Assembly: GCA_040905145.1 (NCBI GenBank)
Contig: JBBDSC010000217.1
Span: 10,476 to 74,475 of the forward strand
Length of the DNA: 64,000 nt
Source of the DNA: DATGMS01 sp040905145
GTDB taxonomy: Bacteria; Bacteroidota; Bacteroidia; Cytophagales; Cyclobacteriaceae
Reading direction: 5' to 3'
Below, one piece after another: positions 54,828 to 63,960 of this stretch. Within the stretch, counting starts at the first letter, position 1, and each line of letters opens with the position of its first letter. Made by a program: the position numbers and the translations under genes. Under the pieces are notes generated by a model. That model was not told the DNA's origin and searched no databases. It saw nothing but the letters and a program-made list of their open reading frames with translations.

Positions 54828-55436
54828 ATGGCTTTTGAACTACCACAATTACCTTACGATTTTAATGCATTGGATCCACATATCGATGCAAAGACGATGG
54901 AAATCCATCATGGAAAGCACCACAATGCTTATGTAACCAAATTGAACGACGCTATTAAAGGCTCTGAGTTAGAGGGAAAAAGTCTGGATGAATTAATGAA
55001 AAGTATCTCTTCCGCTCCAACAGCCGTAAGAAACAACGGAGGAGGACATTATAATCACTCCCTGTTTTGGACCGTCTTGTCCCCTAATGGTGGTGGCGAA
55101 CCTTCCGGCGAACTGGCTGAAGCAATCAACAGTAAGTTTGGTTCCTTTGCTGCGTTTAAAGAGGAATTTGATAAAGCTGCGGCCACCAGATTTGGCTCAG
55201 GTTGGGCCTGGCTTACCGTAGACAGTTCGGGACAACTCCAGGTTTCCTCTACTCCCAACCAGGATAATCCTGTAATGGATGTTGCTGAGGTTCAAGGTAC
55301 CCCTGTTCTTGGATTGGACGTATGGGAGCATGCCTACTACCTTAAATATCAAAACAAGAGACCAGAATACATTAGTGCCTTCTGGAATGTAGTAAACTGG
55401 GAGGAAGTAAATAAAAGATATGCTGCGGTAAAATAA
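54828..55436 (+). CDS. superoxide dismutase, Fe/Mn type
   Basis: The start at 54828 (MAFELPQLPYDFNALDPHID) gives 202 residues, the normal length; an earlier ATG at 54750 adds sequence without family similarity. Metal ligands: His in MEIHHGKHHNAYV, His in HYNHSLFWTVL, and Asp/His in LGLDVWEHAYYLKYQ. The protein is cytoplasmic and removes superoxide. Whether iron or manganese is used cannot be decided by eye. A strong terminator follows. Confidence 0.94.
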   Translation: MAFELPQLPYDFNALDPHIDAKTMEIHHGKHHNAYVTKLNDAIKGSELEGKSLDELMKSISSAPTAVRNNGGGHYNHSLFWTVLSPNGGGEPSGELAEAINSKFGSFAAFKEEFDKAAATRFGSGWAWLTVDSSGQLQVSSTPNQDNPVMDVAEVQGTPVLGLDVWEHAYYLKYQNKRPEYISAFWNVVNWEEVNKRYAAVK

Positions 55437-55458
55437 TTTTCAATAGAAAATTCTTTAT

Positions 55459-55499
55459 AAAAGTCTCTTGGTTGAAAAATCAAGGGACTTTTATTTTTT
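55459..55499 (+). terminator. rho-independent terminator of the superoxide dismutase gene
   Basis: A 15-bp stem (AAAAGTCTCTTGGTT with AATCAAGGGACTTTT, including two G-U pairs) encloses a GAAA loop; ATTTTTT follows. It lies 22 bp after the stop codon. Confidence 0.85.
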
Positions 55500-55664
55500 A
55501 AAAGACTTGTATTGTTAACGAACAGAAAATATGTTCGATTATGATACAGCACCAACTTTCCTTGTAAGTATAAAGATGCTCTGCATCAATAGGTTACACA
55601 AATCCATAAGCTTGGCACCCATTTTTCATAGAAGATTTGCATAACTTATTGAAATCCAATCATT

Positions 55665-58097
55665 ATGAAAGTCCCCCATCAAATTTCCGTTACTCTTTTT
55701 CTTTTCTTCTTGGGCATGAGCCATGTCGTGGCGCAGGAGAAAAGTACCTTATTGGGTCAGGTGAAAGAATCCAGCGGCAATGGCCTACCTTATGCCAACA
55801 TTGCCCTTATTGAACAAAACAGCGGCAATCTAATCTCCGGCGCTGTTTCCGATGAAAGCGGAAAATTTGTGATCACTACAGCAAAATCTGGAAAAGTCAT
55901 TTTATCCATTTCCAGCATTGGCTTTATTACCTTGGAATCTGAGGTCATAGAACTCAGACCAGGTATCAAAAAAGATTTGGGTACCATGGAAATAAAGGAA
56001 GAAATATCATCCCTGGAAGAGGTAACGGTTCATTCCTCAAAACCTGATATCATTATAGAAGCAGATAGGACCATTGTCAATATTGAAGGTACAGTGATGG
56101 CGGAGGGAAACACTGCGCTGGACGTCATTGGAAGATCTCCTGGAGTCTATGTAGATGCGGATGGGAAAATCAACCTTAACGGCCGTTCAGGAGTCATTGT
56201 ATTGATCGATGACCGGCAGACTTATATGAGTGCCGAAGACTTGGCCAACTTCCTTCGCGCCATGCCTGCTGACAATATCAAAACTATTGAAGTGATTAAC
56301 AATCCCCCTGCAAAGTTTGATGCGGAAGGGGCAGCGGGCGTATTGAACCTTAAACTGAAGAAAAATACCTATAACGGAACCAATGGAAGTATACAAATAG
56401 GGAACCAGTACAATGGTCTGTATGCACCATTTGCCGGAACCACCATAAATATGAAGCGGGGCAAATGGACCAGCAACGCCAGCTTAAATTACAATGAATG
56501 GGCAAGATTTTTAGATTTGGACATCTTCAGAAGGTTTCAATTGGATAACGGCTTGTCGGAATTTGATCAAACCGCACGCTTGAAACTGGTCAGAAAAAAC
56601 CTTTTCTTCTCTGGAGGGGCCGATTATCAAATCAACGATAAGCATAGTATAGGCATTAACCTTCAAGCCTCCAACCAAAATGGTACGGAAGACGGAAACT
56701 CTCTTACCCATATCTCTAATCCAGGCACCACAGACATAAATTTTTTGAACGCCATTAATGACAGCGAATCGGACAACCAAAGGATATTTACTAACTTTCA
56801 TTACGTGGGCAATCTGGACACACTTGGAACAAAGATCTCGGCTGACCTGGATTTTACCACCATGGATGTGGGAAGCCTTAGCTTATTAAACAACCAATAT
56901 TGGGTCAATTACGGGCAATCCAACGAAACCAAGGATAGGATACTGACAGGTAATGAGATGAGTTATACCATTTACACGGCCAAAACGGATTTCAACAAGC
57001 CATTTGGAAAAGGCAAAATGCTGGAAGCCGGCCTGAAAGGAAGCTGGGTAAAATCTGACAACAATCTGGAAATATCAAAAAGCGTGGAAGAAGAACCATT
57101 TATGCCCGATGCAAACAGCAATGAGTTTATTTATCATGAAAATGTCCTGGCCGCCTATGCCTCCTATAAATCCCCGATCAGCGAAAAACTGAACTTCCAG
57201 GTTGGATTAAGAGCCGAATATTCAGACATCACCGGAAACTCTGTAACCTCCAACCAAATTAATACCCAGGAATACGCAGACTTGTTCCCCAGCATTTACC
57301 TCCAACACAAGGTGAGTGACAAATACCAGATCAATTATAATGTTAACAGAAGGATTACCCGTCCAAATTATAGATTACTAAACCCCTTTGTATTTTATAT
57401 AGATCCTTTGACAACCGAAGAAGGAAACCCACATTTAAAACCTCAGTACGCAAATAATATAGAAATGAGCCATGTATTAAAAGAAATTTATCAGTTTACC
57501 TTAAGCTATTCCAGGACCACCGATGCCTTTGGGCAGGTGATGGTTCAGGAAGAAGAATCCCGTAAATCCACTATTCAAATGCAGAATTTTGATAGAACAG
57601 AAAATCTTAGCTTAAGAATGATGATTCCTGTAGAAATAGCCAAATGGTGGAACACCAGCAATATGATCCACTTGTACAACAATAAATACTACTCAATGCT
57701 TGAAGAAGAATTACTGGACAATTCGCAGTTCTCCTACATGGCAAGGACACAGCATAACATTACCCTGCCAGAAGGGTTCAAGGTGGAAATAGTGGGAGTG
57801 TACCGCAGCCCCTTTATCGACGGTCAAATCAAAATACAAGGAATGGGCTGGATGGATGCCGGGGTGACCAAGACTTTTATGGAGGATAAGCTAAGCCTTA
57901 CGGTCAACGGAACGGATATCTTCAGGACCCAGAGGTTCAAGGGAAATATCAACTTTGATAAGATCAATACCGATATCCAACAGTATAACAACAACCAAGG
58001 AATCCGGGTAACTCTAAGATGGAAATTTTCTCAAGGCGAAAAGTTCAATGTTTCCGAGAGAAACGGAAGCTCTGAAGAAAGGAGAAGGCTCGACTAA
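55665..58097 (+). CDS. TonB-dependent receptor-like outer-membrane protein (OMP_b-brl_3 family)
   Basis: The 810-residue protein has a signal peptide (1-23), a CarboxypepD_reg-like domain (about 27-105: LLGQVKESSGNGLPYANIAL), a plug-like domain (about 115-225: VMAEGNTALDVIGRSPGVYV, INLNGRSGVIVLIDD) and a large barrel (about 235-800) ending VTLRWKFSQGEKF. It differs from SusC by the absence of the VVVVGYGTQ TonB region and of a SusD partner. Members are receptors for small ligands, possibly siderophores or peptides; the ligand is unknown. It stands alone. Confidence 0.9.
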   Translation: MKVPHQISVTLFLFFLGMSHVVAQEKSTLLGQVKESSGNGLPYANIALIEQNSGNLISGAVSDESGKFVITTAKSGKVILSISSIGFITLESEVIELRPGIKKDLGTMEIKEEISSLEEVTVHSSKPDIIIEADRTIVNIEGTVMAEGNTALDVIGRSPGVYVDADGKINLNGRSGVIVLIDDRQTYMSAEDLANFLRAMPADNIKTIEVINNPPAKFDAEGAAGVLNLKLKKNTYNGTNGSIQIGNQYNGLYAPFAGTTINMKRGKWTSNASLNYNEWARFLDLDIFRRFQLDNGLSEFDQTARLKLVRKNLFFSGGADYQINDKHSIGINLQASNQNGTEDGNSLTHISNPGTTDINFLNAINDSESDNQRIFTNFHYVGNLDTLGTKISADLDFTTMDVGSLSLLNNQYWVNYGQSNETKDRILTGNEMSYTIYTAKTDFNKPFGKGKMLEAGLKGSWVKSDNNLEISKSVEEEPFMPDANSNEFIYHENVLAAYASYKSPISEKLNFQVGLRAEYSDITGNSVTSNQINTQEYADLFPSIYLQHKVSDKYQINYNVNRRITRPNYRLLNPFVFYIDPLTTEEGNPHLKPQYANNIEMSHVLKEIYQFTLSYSRTTDAFGQVMVQEEESRKSTIQMQNFDRTENLSLRMMIPVEIAKWWNTSNMIHLYNNKYYSMLEEELLDNSQFSYMARTQHNITLPEGFKVEIVGVYRSPFIDGQIKIQGMGWMDAGVTKTFMEDKLSLTVNGTDIFRTQRFKGNINFDKINTDIQQYNNNQGIRVTLRWKFSQGEKFNVSERNGSSEERRRLD

Positions 58098-58106
58098 TGA
58101 TTTTGG

Positions 58107-58571
58107 TTATGAAAAATGATATAAAAAAATCAGGCCTGCAATAAAGGCTGGTTTTTTCTGCCCTTTAATTTCCAGCTTAACTTTCATTTCTGTTTTGACG
58201 GTGCCCCTGAGGTCAGTAATGTTGTCCAGTGAAGCATGTAACCTTACCTCATCATTTACCAAAACAGGTTGAGCAAATTTCAGGCTGTCAATGCCATAAT
58301 TTACCATCATTTTCAGGTTGTTGACCTTTACGATTTGTTCCCAGAGGAAAGGGACAATGGAAAGGGTCAAATAGCCATGGGCAATGGTACTGCCAAAGGC
58401 CCCTTCTTTCTTGGCCCGAGCAGGGTCGGTGTGGATCCACTGGTGATCCAAGGTCGCCTCTGCAAAAAGATTAATCTGATCCTGGGTAATGGTATGGAAT
58501 TCAGATACTCCCAGTTCTTTTCCAATGTACTTTTGAAATTCTTCAAAACTGCCTATAACCAGCTGACTCAT
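58107..58571 (-). CDS. MaoC-like dehydratase ((R)-hydratase type hot-dog protein)
   Basis: The start at 58571 (MSQLVIGSFEEFQKYIGKEL) gives 154 residues; the further upstream ATG at 58625 adds no similarity. The catalytic Asp/His motif is FAEATLDHQWIHTDPARAKK followed by AHGYLTLSIVPFLW, as in (R)-specific enoyl-CoA hydratases. It hydrates enoyl-CoA in fatty-acid or related pathways. Isolated gene, convergent with the receptor gene. Confidence 0.9.
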   Translation of the reverse strand: MSQLVIGSFEEFQKYIGKELGVSEFHTITQDQINLFAEATLDHQWIHTDPARAKKEGAFGSTIAHGYLTLSIVPFLWEQIVKVNNLKMMVNYGIDSLKFAQPVLVNDEVRLHASLDNITDLRGTVKTEMKVKLEIKGQKKPAFIAGLIFLYHFS

Positions 58572-58728
58572 ATGGGTGGGTTTTAACGTTTCAAGATATA
58601 CAAATAAAATAAGGAAAGAAACCATACAAAAAGAAAACCCATTTTAATGGAGGGCTCTCCAAATTGCTTTTTTCGGCTATTAAATTCCTGCTGATTCTTC
58701 AATGTATTTGACACCAACATGATAGGGT

Positions 58729-60264
58729 TTAATGCATGCCTTCATCTTCCTCATCATCAAAATCATCCGGGGAACCCATATCAAACATACTGCTGAAGAG
58801 GTCTTTGAACTGCATACCCGTATCCAACAGTTTTTTGCTCAACTGACTGAATTCCGCCAATCCATGTAGGGCAAACTCCATGAAAAACTCCTTTTCCTTT
58901 TCCGGAAGTTGCTTTACAAAATCTGTGACGATTTTCTCGAGTCCAGGTACATTATGCAACGTGGTTTTATATTCCTTATCACTTTGGGAAGCCAAAATGT
59001 CCAGATTATTTCCTTCCCCAAACCAAGCTAATGACAAAATATAGGGATTGACTTCCCTTTCTTTCTTTTTCTGTTCCGGAGAAGGAAAATACTCTGTAAA
59101 TAAAGTCCTGATAGCTTTTCCAATCAGCGTATAGGCAACAATACCAGCACCCTCCTGTTCTCCTTCATAAACCAGCTCTACTTTACCGGTAATAGCAGGA
59201 ATAATGCCGATCAAATCCGCAATCCTTACGACTGTATTGTTCTCTTCATTGAGATAGATCCTCCTCTCTGCGGCAGAAAGAAGATTTTCATAGGCAGAAA
59301 TTGTCAGGCGTGCGGATACCCCACTTTTCTCATCCACATATTCACTGGCCCTAGCTTCCACGGCTATCTGTTCAATGAGATCTTTCATTAGCTCAGGGAC
59401 ATGGATCTTATCTATAGGCCTCTCATTTATCTTCACTTCCTGGGCGGTAATTTTTTTCCCGATCCTGATATTTTTAGGGTAATGGGTGATGATCTGCGAT
59501 TCAATCCTGTCCTTCAAAGGAGTAACAATACTGCCCCTATTGGTATAATCTTCGGGGTTGGCAGTAAAGACAAATTGAATATCCAAAGGCAGCCTCATTT
59601 TAAATCCTCTAATCTGAATATCCCCTTCCTGCAGAATATTGAAAAGTGCCACCTGTATCCTTGCCTGTAAATCCGGCAGCTCATTGATTACAAAAATAGA
59701 GCGATGGGACCGGGGCACCAATCCATAGTGGATTACCCGCTCATCATTATAGGAAAGCTTCATGGTCGCCGCTTTAATGGGATCCACATCACCTATTAAA
59801 TCCGCCACTGAAACATCCGGGGTAGCCAGCTTTTCGGTATACCGGTCATTTCTGTGCCACCAAATCACCGGGGTTTTATCCCCCTTTTCCACAATTAGTT
59901 CCTTTGAATAGGTGGAAAGTGGCTGTAAAGGATCATCATTTAGTTCCGACCCTTTCACCACCGGTACATATTCATCCAGAAGATGGGTCATCATCCGGGC
60001 AATCCTCGTCTTAGCCTGCCCCCTCAGTCCCAATAAATTGATATTATGCCTGGAAAGAATAGCCCTTTCTATGTCCGGGATGACGGTGTCTTCAAAGCCC
60101 CAGATACCTTCAAATGCATTTTCCTTTCGCTGAATCTTTTGGATCAGATTCTGGCGGAGCTCTTCCTTTATGGACTTTGGCTGGTATCCCGCTGCTTTTA
60201 GCTCACCTAATGTATTAATTTTCAATAATTCCTTAGAGGCTAGTTTTCTATACTCCATACTCAA
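58729..60264 (-). CDS. MoxR/magnesium-chelatase-like AAA+ ATPase
   Basis: The 511-residue protein has a modified Walker A (NLLGLRGQAKTRIARMM, about residues 76-92), Walker B IFVINELPDLQARIQVALFN, and sensor 1 FVFTANPEDYTNRG. It resembles the ChlI/MoxR branch of AAA+ proteins. The C terminus is very acidic (SPDDFDDEEDEG). Its start overlaps the stop of the VWA gene by 4 bp (ATGA), so both proteins are made together; such pairs act as chaperones that load cofactors or remodel complexes. The client is unknown. Confidence 0.88.
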   Translation of the reverse strand: MSMEYRKLASKELLKINTLGELKAAGYQPKSIKEELRQNLIQKIQRKENAFEGIWGFEDTVIPDIERAILSRHNINLLGLRGQAKTRIARMMTHLLDEYVPVVKGSELNDDPLQPLSTYSKELIVEKGDKTPVIWWHRNDRYTEKLATPDVSVADLIGDVDPIKAATMKLSYNDERVIHYGLVPRSHRSIFVINELPDLQARIQVALFNILQEGDIQIRGFKMRLPLDIQFVFTANPEDYTNRGSIVTPLKDRIESQIITHYPKNIRIGKKITAQEVKINERPIDKIHVPELMKDLIEQIAVEARASEYVDEKSGVSARLTISAYENLLSAAERRIYLNEENNTVVRIADLIGIIPAITGKVELVYEGEQEGAGIVAYTLIGKAIRTLFTEYFPSPEQKKKEREVNPYILSLAWFGEGNNLDILASQSDKEYKTTLHNVPGLEKIVTDFVKQLPEKEKEFFMEFALHGLAEFSQLSKKLLDTGMQFKDLFSSMFDMGSPDDFDDEEDEGMH

Positions 60265-61361
60265 AACCGTTTTGTTCTGTTTCTTCTGTAATCTTCAAAA
60301 ATCAAGTCGCCCAAACCTTTCAGGCTACTGTAATAGGCATTTCCATTGTTTACTTTTGTAAACTCTTTGACAAATTCTTTCAGATAGGGATCCGAAGCAA
60401 TCATAAAGGTAGTGACAGGCACTTTAAGTTTTCTACATTGAGCCGCCAATTTTAAGGTCTCTTTCAAAATCTTACTGTCTATCCCAAAGCTGTTCTTGTA
60501 ATATTTGATCCCTACCTTTAAGCAGGTGGGTTTTCCATCGGTAATCATAAAAATCTGCTTATTGGCATTTTTCCTCCTCCTCAACAGGTCCATGGCCAGC
60601 TGCAAACCGGCAACGGTATTGGTATGATAGGGCCCCACCTGTAGATAGGGCAAATCCTTGATTTCTATTTGCCAGGCATCGTTGCCGAATACGATGATAT
60701 CCAAGGTGTCTTTTGGGTACCGTGTCTTAATCAGTTCTGCCAGTGCCATAGCCACTTTTTTGGCAGGGGTAATCCTGTCTTCCCCATAAAGGATCATCGA
60801 GTGGGAAATATCGATCATCAGCACAGTAGAGGTCTGGGTTCTCGTTTCATTTTCCACTACTTCCAGATCATCTTCTGTCAGCAGGTAATCACCCGAAAAA
60901 CCATGGTTGGTCTGTGCATTTCTCAGTGAATCCGTCAAGGCTATTTGGTCGAGATTGTCCCCAAACTGGAAAGGCCTCCTATCTGTTCCCTTTTCATCAC
61001 CAGGCCCAGAGTGGGTGGTCTTGTGTTGTCCCCCTTTCCCCTTTTTCAGCTTTCCAAAGATTTCTTCCAACGCATTTTTCCTGATGGATTGCTCTGCTTT
61101 ACCCGTGATCTTAAAGGCCCCTTTTTGATTTTCCTCGGTAAGATAACCTTTGGATTTCAAATCCTCTATAAAATCACCTATACCATAGCCGGGGTTGGTC
61201 AGGTTATATCTTTGATCCAGGTTGGATAACCAACTTAAAGCCTCCGCTGCATCCCCGCCTGCCATGGTCACCAACTGAAGGAAAATTTCCAACAGATTTT
61301 CAAAAACGTTTTTTTCGGGATTCTGTTGTGGAGTGAATTTTGTGAATCTAAATCCTTTCAT
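60261..61361 (-). CDS. von Willebrand factor type A domain protein
   Basis: The 366-residue protein has an N-terminal helical part (about 1-150) and a C-terminal VWA domain with the MIDAS sequence MIDISHSMILYGEDRITPAK (about 178-197; DxSxS) and FMITDGKPTCLKVG later. The N-terminal part contains a Lys/Gly-rich linker (KLKKGKGGQHKTTHSG). It is the partner of the downstream AAA+ ATPase, as in CbbQ/CbbO or chelatase I/D pairs. Cytoplasmic, since no signal peptide is seen. Confidence 0.88.
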   Translation of the reverse strand: MKGFRFTKFTPQQNPEKNVFENLLEIFLQLVTMAGGDAAEALSWLSNLDQRYNLTNPGYGIGDFIEDLKSKGYLTEENQKGAFKITGKAEQSIRKNALEEIFGKLKKGKGGQHKTTHSGPGDEKGTDRRPFQFGDNLDQIALTDSLRNAQTNHGFSGDYLLTEDDLEVVENETRTQTSTVLMIDISHSMILYGEDRITPAKKVAMALAELIKTRYPKDTLDIIVFGNDAWQIEIKDLPYLQVGPYHTNTVAGLQLAMDLLRRRKNANKQIFMITDGKPTCLKVGIKYYKNSFGIDSKILKETLKLAAQCRKLKVPVTTFMIASDPYLKEFVKEFTKVNNGNAYYSSLKGLGDLIFEDYRRNRTKRF

Positions 61362-61672
61362 ATCATATGAACAATTATGATTTCAAATTTACTGGATATG
61401 CTCTGATTTATCTATAGAACCACCCCCACAGGGCAGATAAATATAGTACATCAGAAGTATTTTACCTTAATCTAACAAGATTGAGGGTAAGCTGGTTTAA
61501 CCATTCAAATAAAATACCAGGAATCATGAAAAATTATCTGTACCGACCCTCCTTGTACCAGGAACTTACTTCTATAAAGGAACCATTAAAACCCCAAATG
61601 TCTCTCCAAGAGTTTGCGATACAATCAATTTAAATTCATCTCTTTATGTTAGGTCACTTTAGAATTCTATAT
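61362..61672. other. 311-bp intergenic region with one doubtful short frame
   Basis: A 35-codon frame at 61526-61633 (+) starts MKNYLYRPSLYQELTSIKEP and might be a gene stub, but it has no recognisable family and a poor upstream site. The rest is AT-rich and must hold the promoter for the VWA/ATPase operon at its left side. Confidence 0.35.
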
Positions 61673-62185
61673 CTATTCCAAATATTCTGCAGGAATCTTA
61701 CGTTCCGCCGTTTCACTGTCCCATAATACATTGACTATCCACCAACGACCTTTATCATATACAAGCTGAATACTGTTGACCCCTCTTTCCTTTCCTCCTG
61801 AAAATTCAGCACCATAAGATTGAAAAACATGGGCCATGTTACCAAATCTGTCAATCTTATTTTTAAATGAGTATTCTTTAAATCCATTGTCTTCATACCA
61901 GGTTCCTGCTTTATCTATAAACTCTTCTAGAGAACTTACTTTTAACCAGGATGAATCACCTCTATGAAAAACCGCATTAAGCTGTGCAGTAGGAAGAAAT
62001 AAATTTTCAAACCGTTTCCAATCTCTTTTTTGCCCTTTTTCGCCTGAAATAGCATGTAGCATTGCTTCAGCTATGTTTTTAATAGAGGAGATATCTTTAT
62101 CACATTTTGTTTTGGATTGTGCATAAGAAATGGTCCATAAAAATAAAATGGCGAACGTGCTTATAAATCTCTTTTTTATATTCAT
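61673..62185 (-). CDS. secreted NTF2-like (SnoaL/DUF4440-type) protein
   Basis: The 170-residue protein has a signal peptide (1-22, ISYAQ) and a cone-shaped NTF2-like fold: KNIAEAMLHAISGEKGQKRD, WKRFENLFLPTAQL, HVFQSYGAEFSG and GVNSIQLVYDKGRWWIVNVL. Enzymatic or binding roles vary in this family and none can be assigned. Its ATG overlaps the last base of the OsmC fragment upstream. Confidence 0.8.
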   Translation of the reverse strand: MNIKKRFISTFAILFLWTISYAQSKTKCDKDISSIKNIAEAMLHAISGEKGQKRDWKRFENLFLPTAQLNAVFHRGDSSWLKVSSLEEFIDKAGTWYEDNGFKEYSFKNKIDRFGNMAHVFQSYGAEFSGGKERGVNSIQLVYDKGRWWIVNVLWDSETAERKIPAEYLE

Positions 62186-62409
62186 TATATTTTTTCTTTA
62201 ATAGATCCTCGTCCCCATTGGTTGGCTTTAATACGCTCGATTAATTTTTCTTTGTCTCCACCAAATGAAGGGTCTGAAGAAGCTAAAATTTTCGGCTTAT
62301 CAGTTGCCGAAATTGTGTGGCTTCTATGATACGACTGATAATTAGAAGTTCCTTTTCCCTTATTTCCTGTCCATTTGACAGTTAAATGATATTTGTGTTG
62401 TCCGTTCAT
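62185..62409 (-). pseudogene. OsmC-family N-terminal fragment
   Basis: The 74-residue frame begins like OsmC peroxiredoxins (HKYHLTVKWTGNKGKGTSNY, then RSHTISATDKPKILASSDPS, FGGDK) but then changes to IERIKANQWGRGSIKEKI and stops. A whole OsmC has about 140-150 residues with two catalytic Cys; both are absent here. A deletion seems to have joined the OsmC start to other sequence just before the NTF2-like gene. The short frame may still be translated. Confidence 0.7.
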
Positions 62410-62553
62410 ATGTCTTTAATGTTAGAGGCTTCTCCAAACTCAATATGAATTAATGGCAAGAAAGGTTTAAAACCTAAAGGTATAGCTAATTTTACCGTGC
62501 TCTATAACGGTAAGGTTAAGAGGCGCACAATTGACAAAATTAGGCTTACGGCG

Positions 62554-63777
62554 CTATTTAGACATTGCCTGGGCAGCCAACCACCCCGTCGTCCAGGCTG
62601 CCTGGAAATTAAAACCACCCGTTACTCCATCAATATCAAGTACTTCCCCCGCAAAATAAAGCCCGGGACAGCTCCGGCTTTCCATCGTTTCCAGATTAAC
62701 TCCATCGAGTTTGATTCCCCCGCAAATTACAAACTCTTCCTTAAAAGTAGTTTTGCCGGAGGCTGGATATTCATCACACACCAGGTTGTTTATCAGACGG
62801 TTGTAATTTTTACCCAAAAGGTTATTCCACCTTGTTTCAGCGCCTATTCCTGCTTTTAAAGCAAGGTATTCCCAAAGTCTTTTAGGAAGCAGGAATGGAG
62901 GGCTACTAACCACTTTTTTCAATGGATGTTTTGATTTGAACGCTTCTAAAAACACCCTTACCTGCGGTTCTTTTTGTTCGGAAAGCCAGTTAATTAATAC
63001 CGTATAGCTATAGTTTTTCTCATTAAGGATTCTTGCCCCCCATGCGGATAATTTAAGAACAGCGGGTCCACTAAAGCCCCAATGGGTAATAAGAACAGGG
63101 CCTTTTTGTGCCAATGGGGTACCGGTAATTTTTACCACCACATCGGGAACAGAAACACCGGCTAACTGTGTAATGGCATTATCCTTTAAATTAAAAGTAA
63201 ATAACGAAGGTACAGGAGGAGCTATGCTATGACCAAGTAATTCCAGCCAATTATAAGCTTCCGCTTTATTACTTCCGCCTGTTGCAATCAATAACTTTCC
63301 ACATTCCAGTGTTTGCCCGGCAGCAGTATAAAGCTGAAAAATATGCTCTTTTTTCTTTACCTTTTTAACACCCGTATTGGTAAATATTTTCACGTTGGAT
63401 TTTTCACATGCTGCAAGCAGGCAATCTATAATAGTTTGCGAATCATTAGTGATGGGAAACATTCTACCGTCCTGTTCCGCTTTGATCCCTAATCCTCTTT
63501 CTAAAAACCAGTCAACCGTGTGAGTTGTGCCGAATTTAGAAAAAGCCATGGCCAGTTTTTTATGGCTTCTCGGGTAATTTTTTACCAGTTCCCGAGGCTC
63601 CTTACAGACATTGGTTACATTGCATCTTCCACCTCCGGAGACTTTTACCTTGGACAATAATTTAGAGGATTTTTCAAGTACTGTCACCTGGTTCTGTGGA
63701 TTATTAACTGCAGCATTTATGGCAGCAAAAATACCCGCGGCACCAGCCCCTATAATGATGATGTTTTTATTTTTCAT
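62554..63777 (-). CDS. FAD-dependent oxidoreductase, HI0933/BaiN-like
   Basis: The 407-residue protein has the dinucleotide-binding motif IIIGAGAAGIFAAINAAVNN (residues 5-24), the family block LLSKVKVSGGGRCNVTN (about 41-57), LLIATGGSNKAEAYNWLELL and the C-terminal signature CPGLYFAGEVLDIDGVTGG with FQAAWTTGWLAA. It is a cytoplasmic flavoprotein; BaiN-like members reduce enone rings, but most members have unknown substrates. It is complete. Confidence 0.92.
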   Translation of the reverse strand: MKNKNIIIIGAGAAGIFAAINAAVNNPQNQVTVLEKSSKLLSKVKVSGGGRCNVTNVCKEPRELVKNYPRSHKKLAMAFSKFGTTHTVDWFLERGLGIKAEQDGRMFPITNDSQTIIDCLLAACEKSNVKIFTNTGVKKVKKKEHIFQLYTAAGQTLECGKLLIATGGSNKAEAYNWLELLGHSIAPPVPSLFTFNLKDNAITQLAGVSVPDVVVKITGTPLAQKGPVLITHWGFSGPAVLKLSAWGARILNEKNYSYTVLINWLSEQKEPQVRVFLEAFKSKHPLKKVVSSPPFLLPKRLWEYLALKAGIGAETRWNNLLGKNYNRLINNLVCDEYPASGKTTFKEEFVICGGIKLDGVNLETMESRSCPGLYFAGEVLDIDGVTGGFNFQAAWTTGWLAAQAMSK

Positions 63778-63837
63778 TTATCAAGCAAGTCTTGTCTTGC
63801 AGCCTTATGATCGAGTGTCTAAAGATAGGCATTTTCC

Positions 63838-63960
63838 AGCTACTCCCGACACCTGGCCAAACTCGCCCTCCATTCAACCAACTTCCCACTGAAGTGGACC
63901 CAGACCAGGTCAACGATTACCTTTACCTTGTCAAGCACAATAGGAAAATATTTTCCACTC
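63838..63960 (+). pseudogene. tyrosine recombinase N-terminal remnant, frameshifted
   Basis: SYSRHLAKLALH is read in one frame (from 63838) and FNQLPTEVDPDQVNDYLYL continued by VKHNRKIFSTH in the next; one missing T in CCATTC (near 63873) would join them. The joined sequence matches the SAM-like N-terminal domain of XerC-type integrases that accompany IS91-family and integron-like elements in Bacteroidota. It stops at 63960 and the catalytic domain is absent. Family assignment is from memory of such integrases. Confidence 0.55.
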
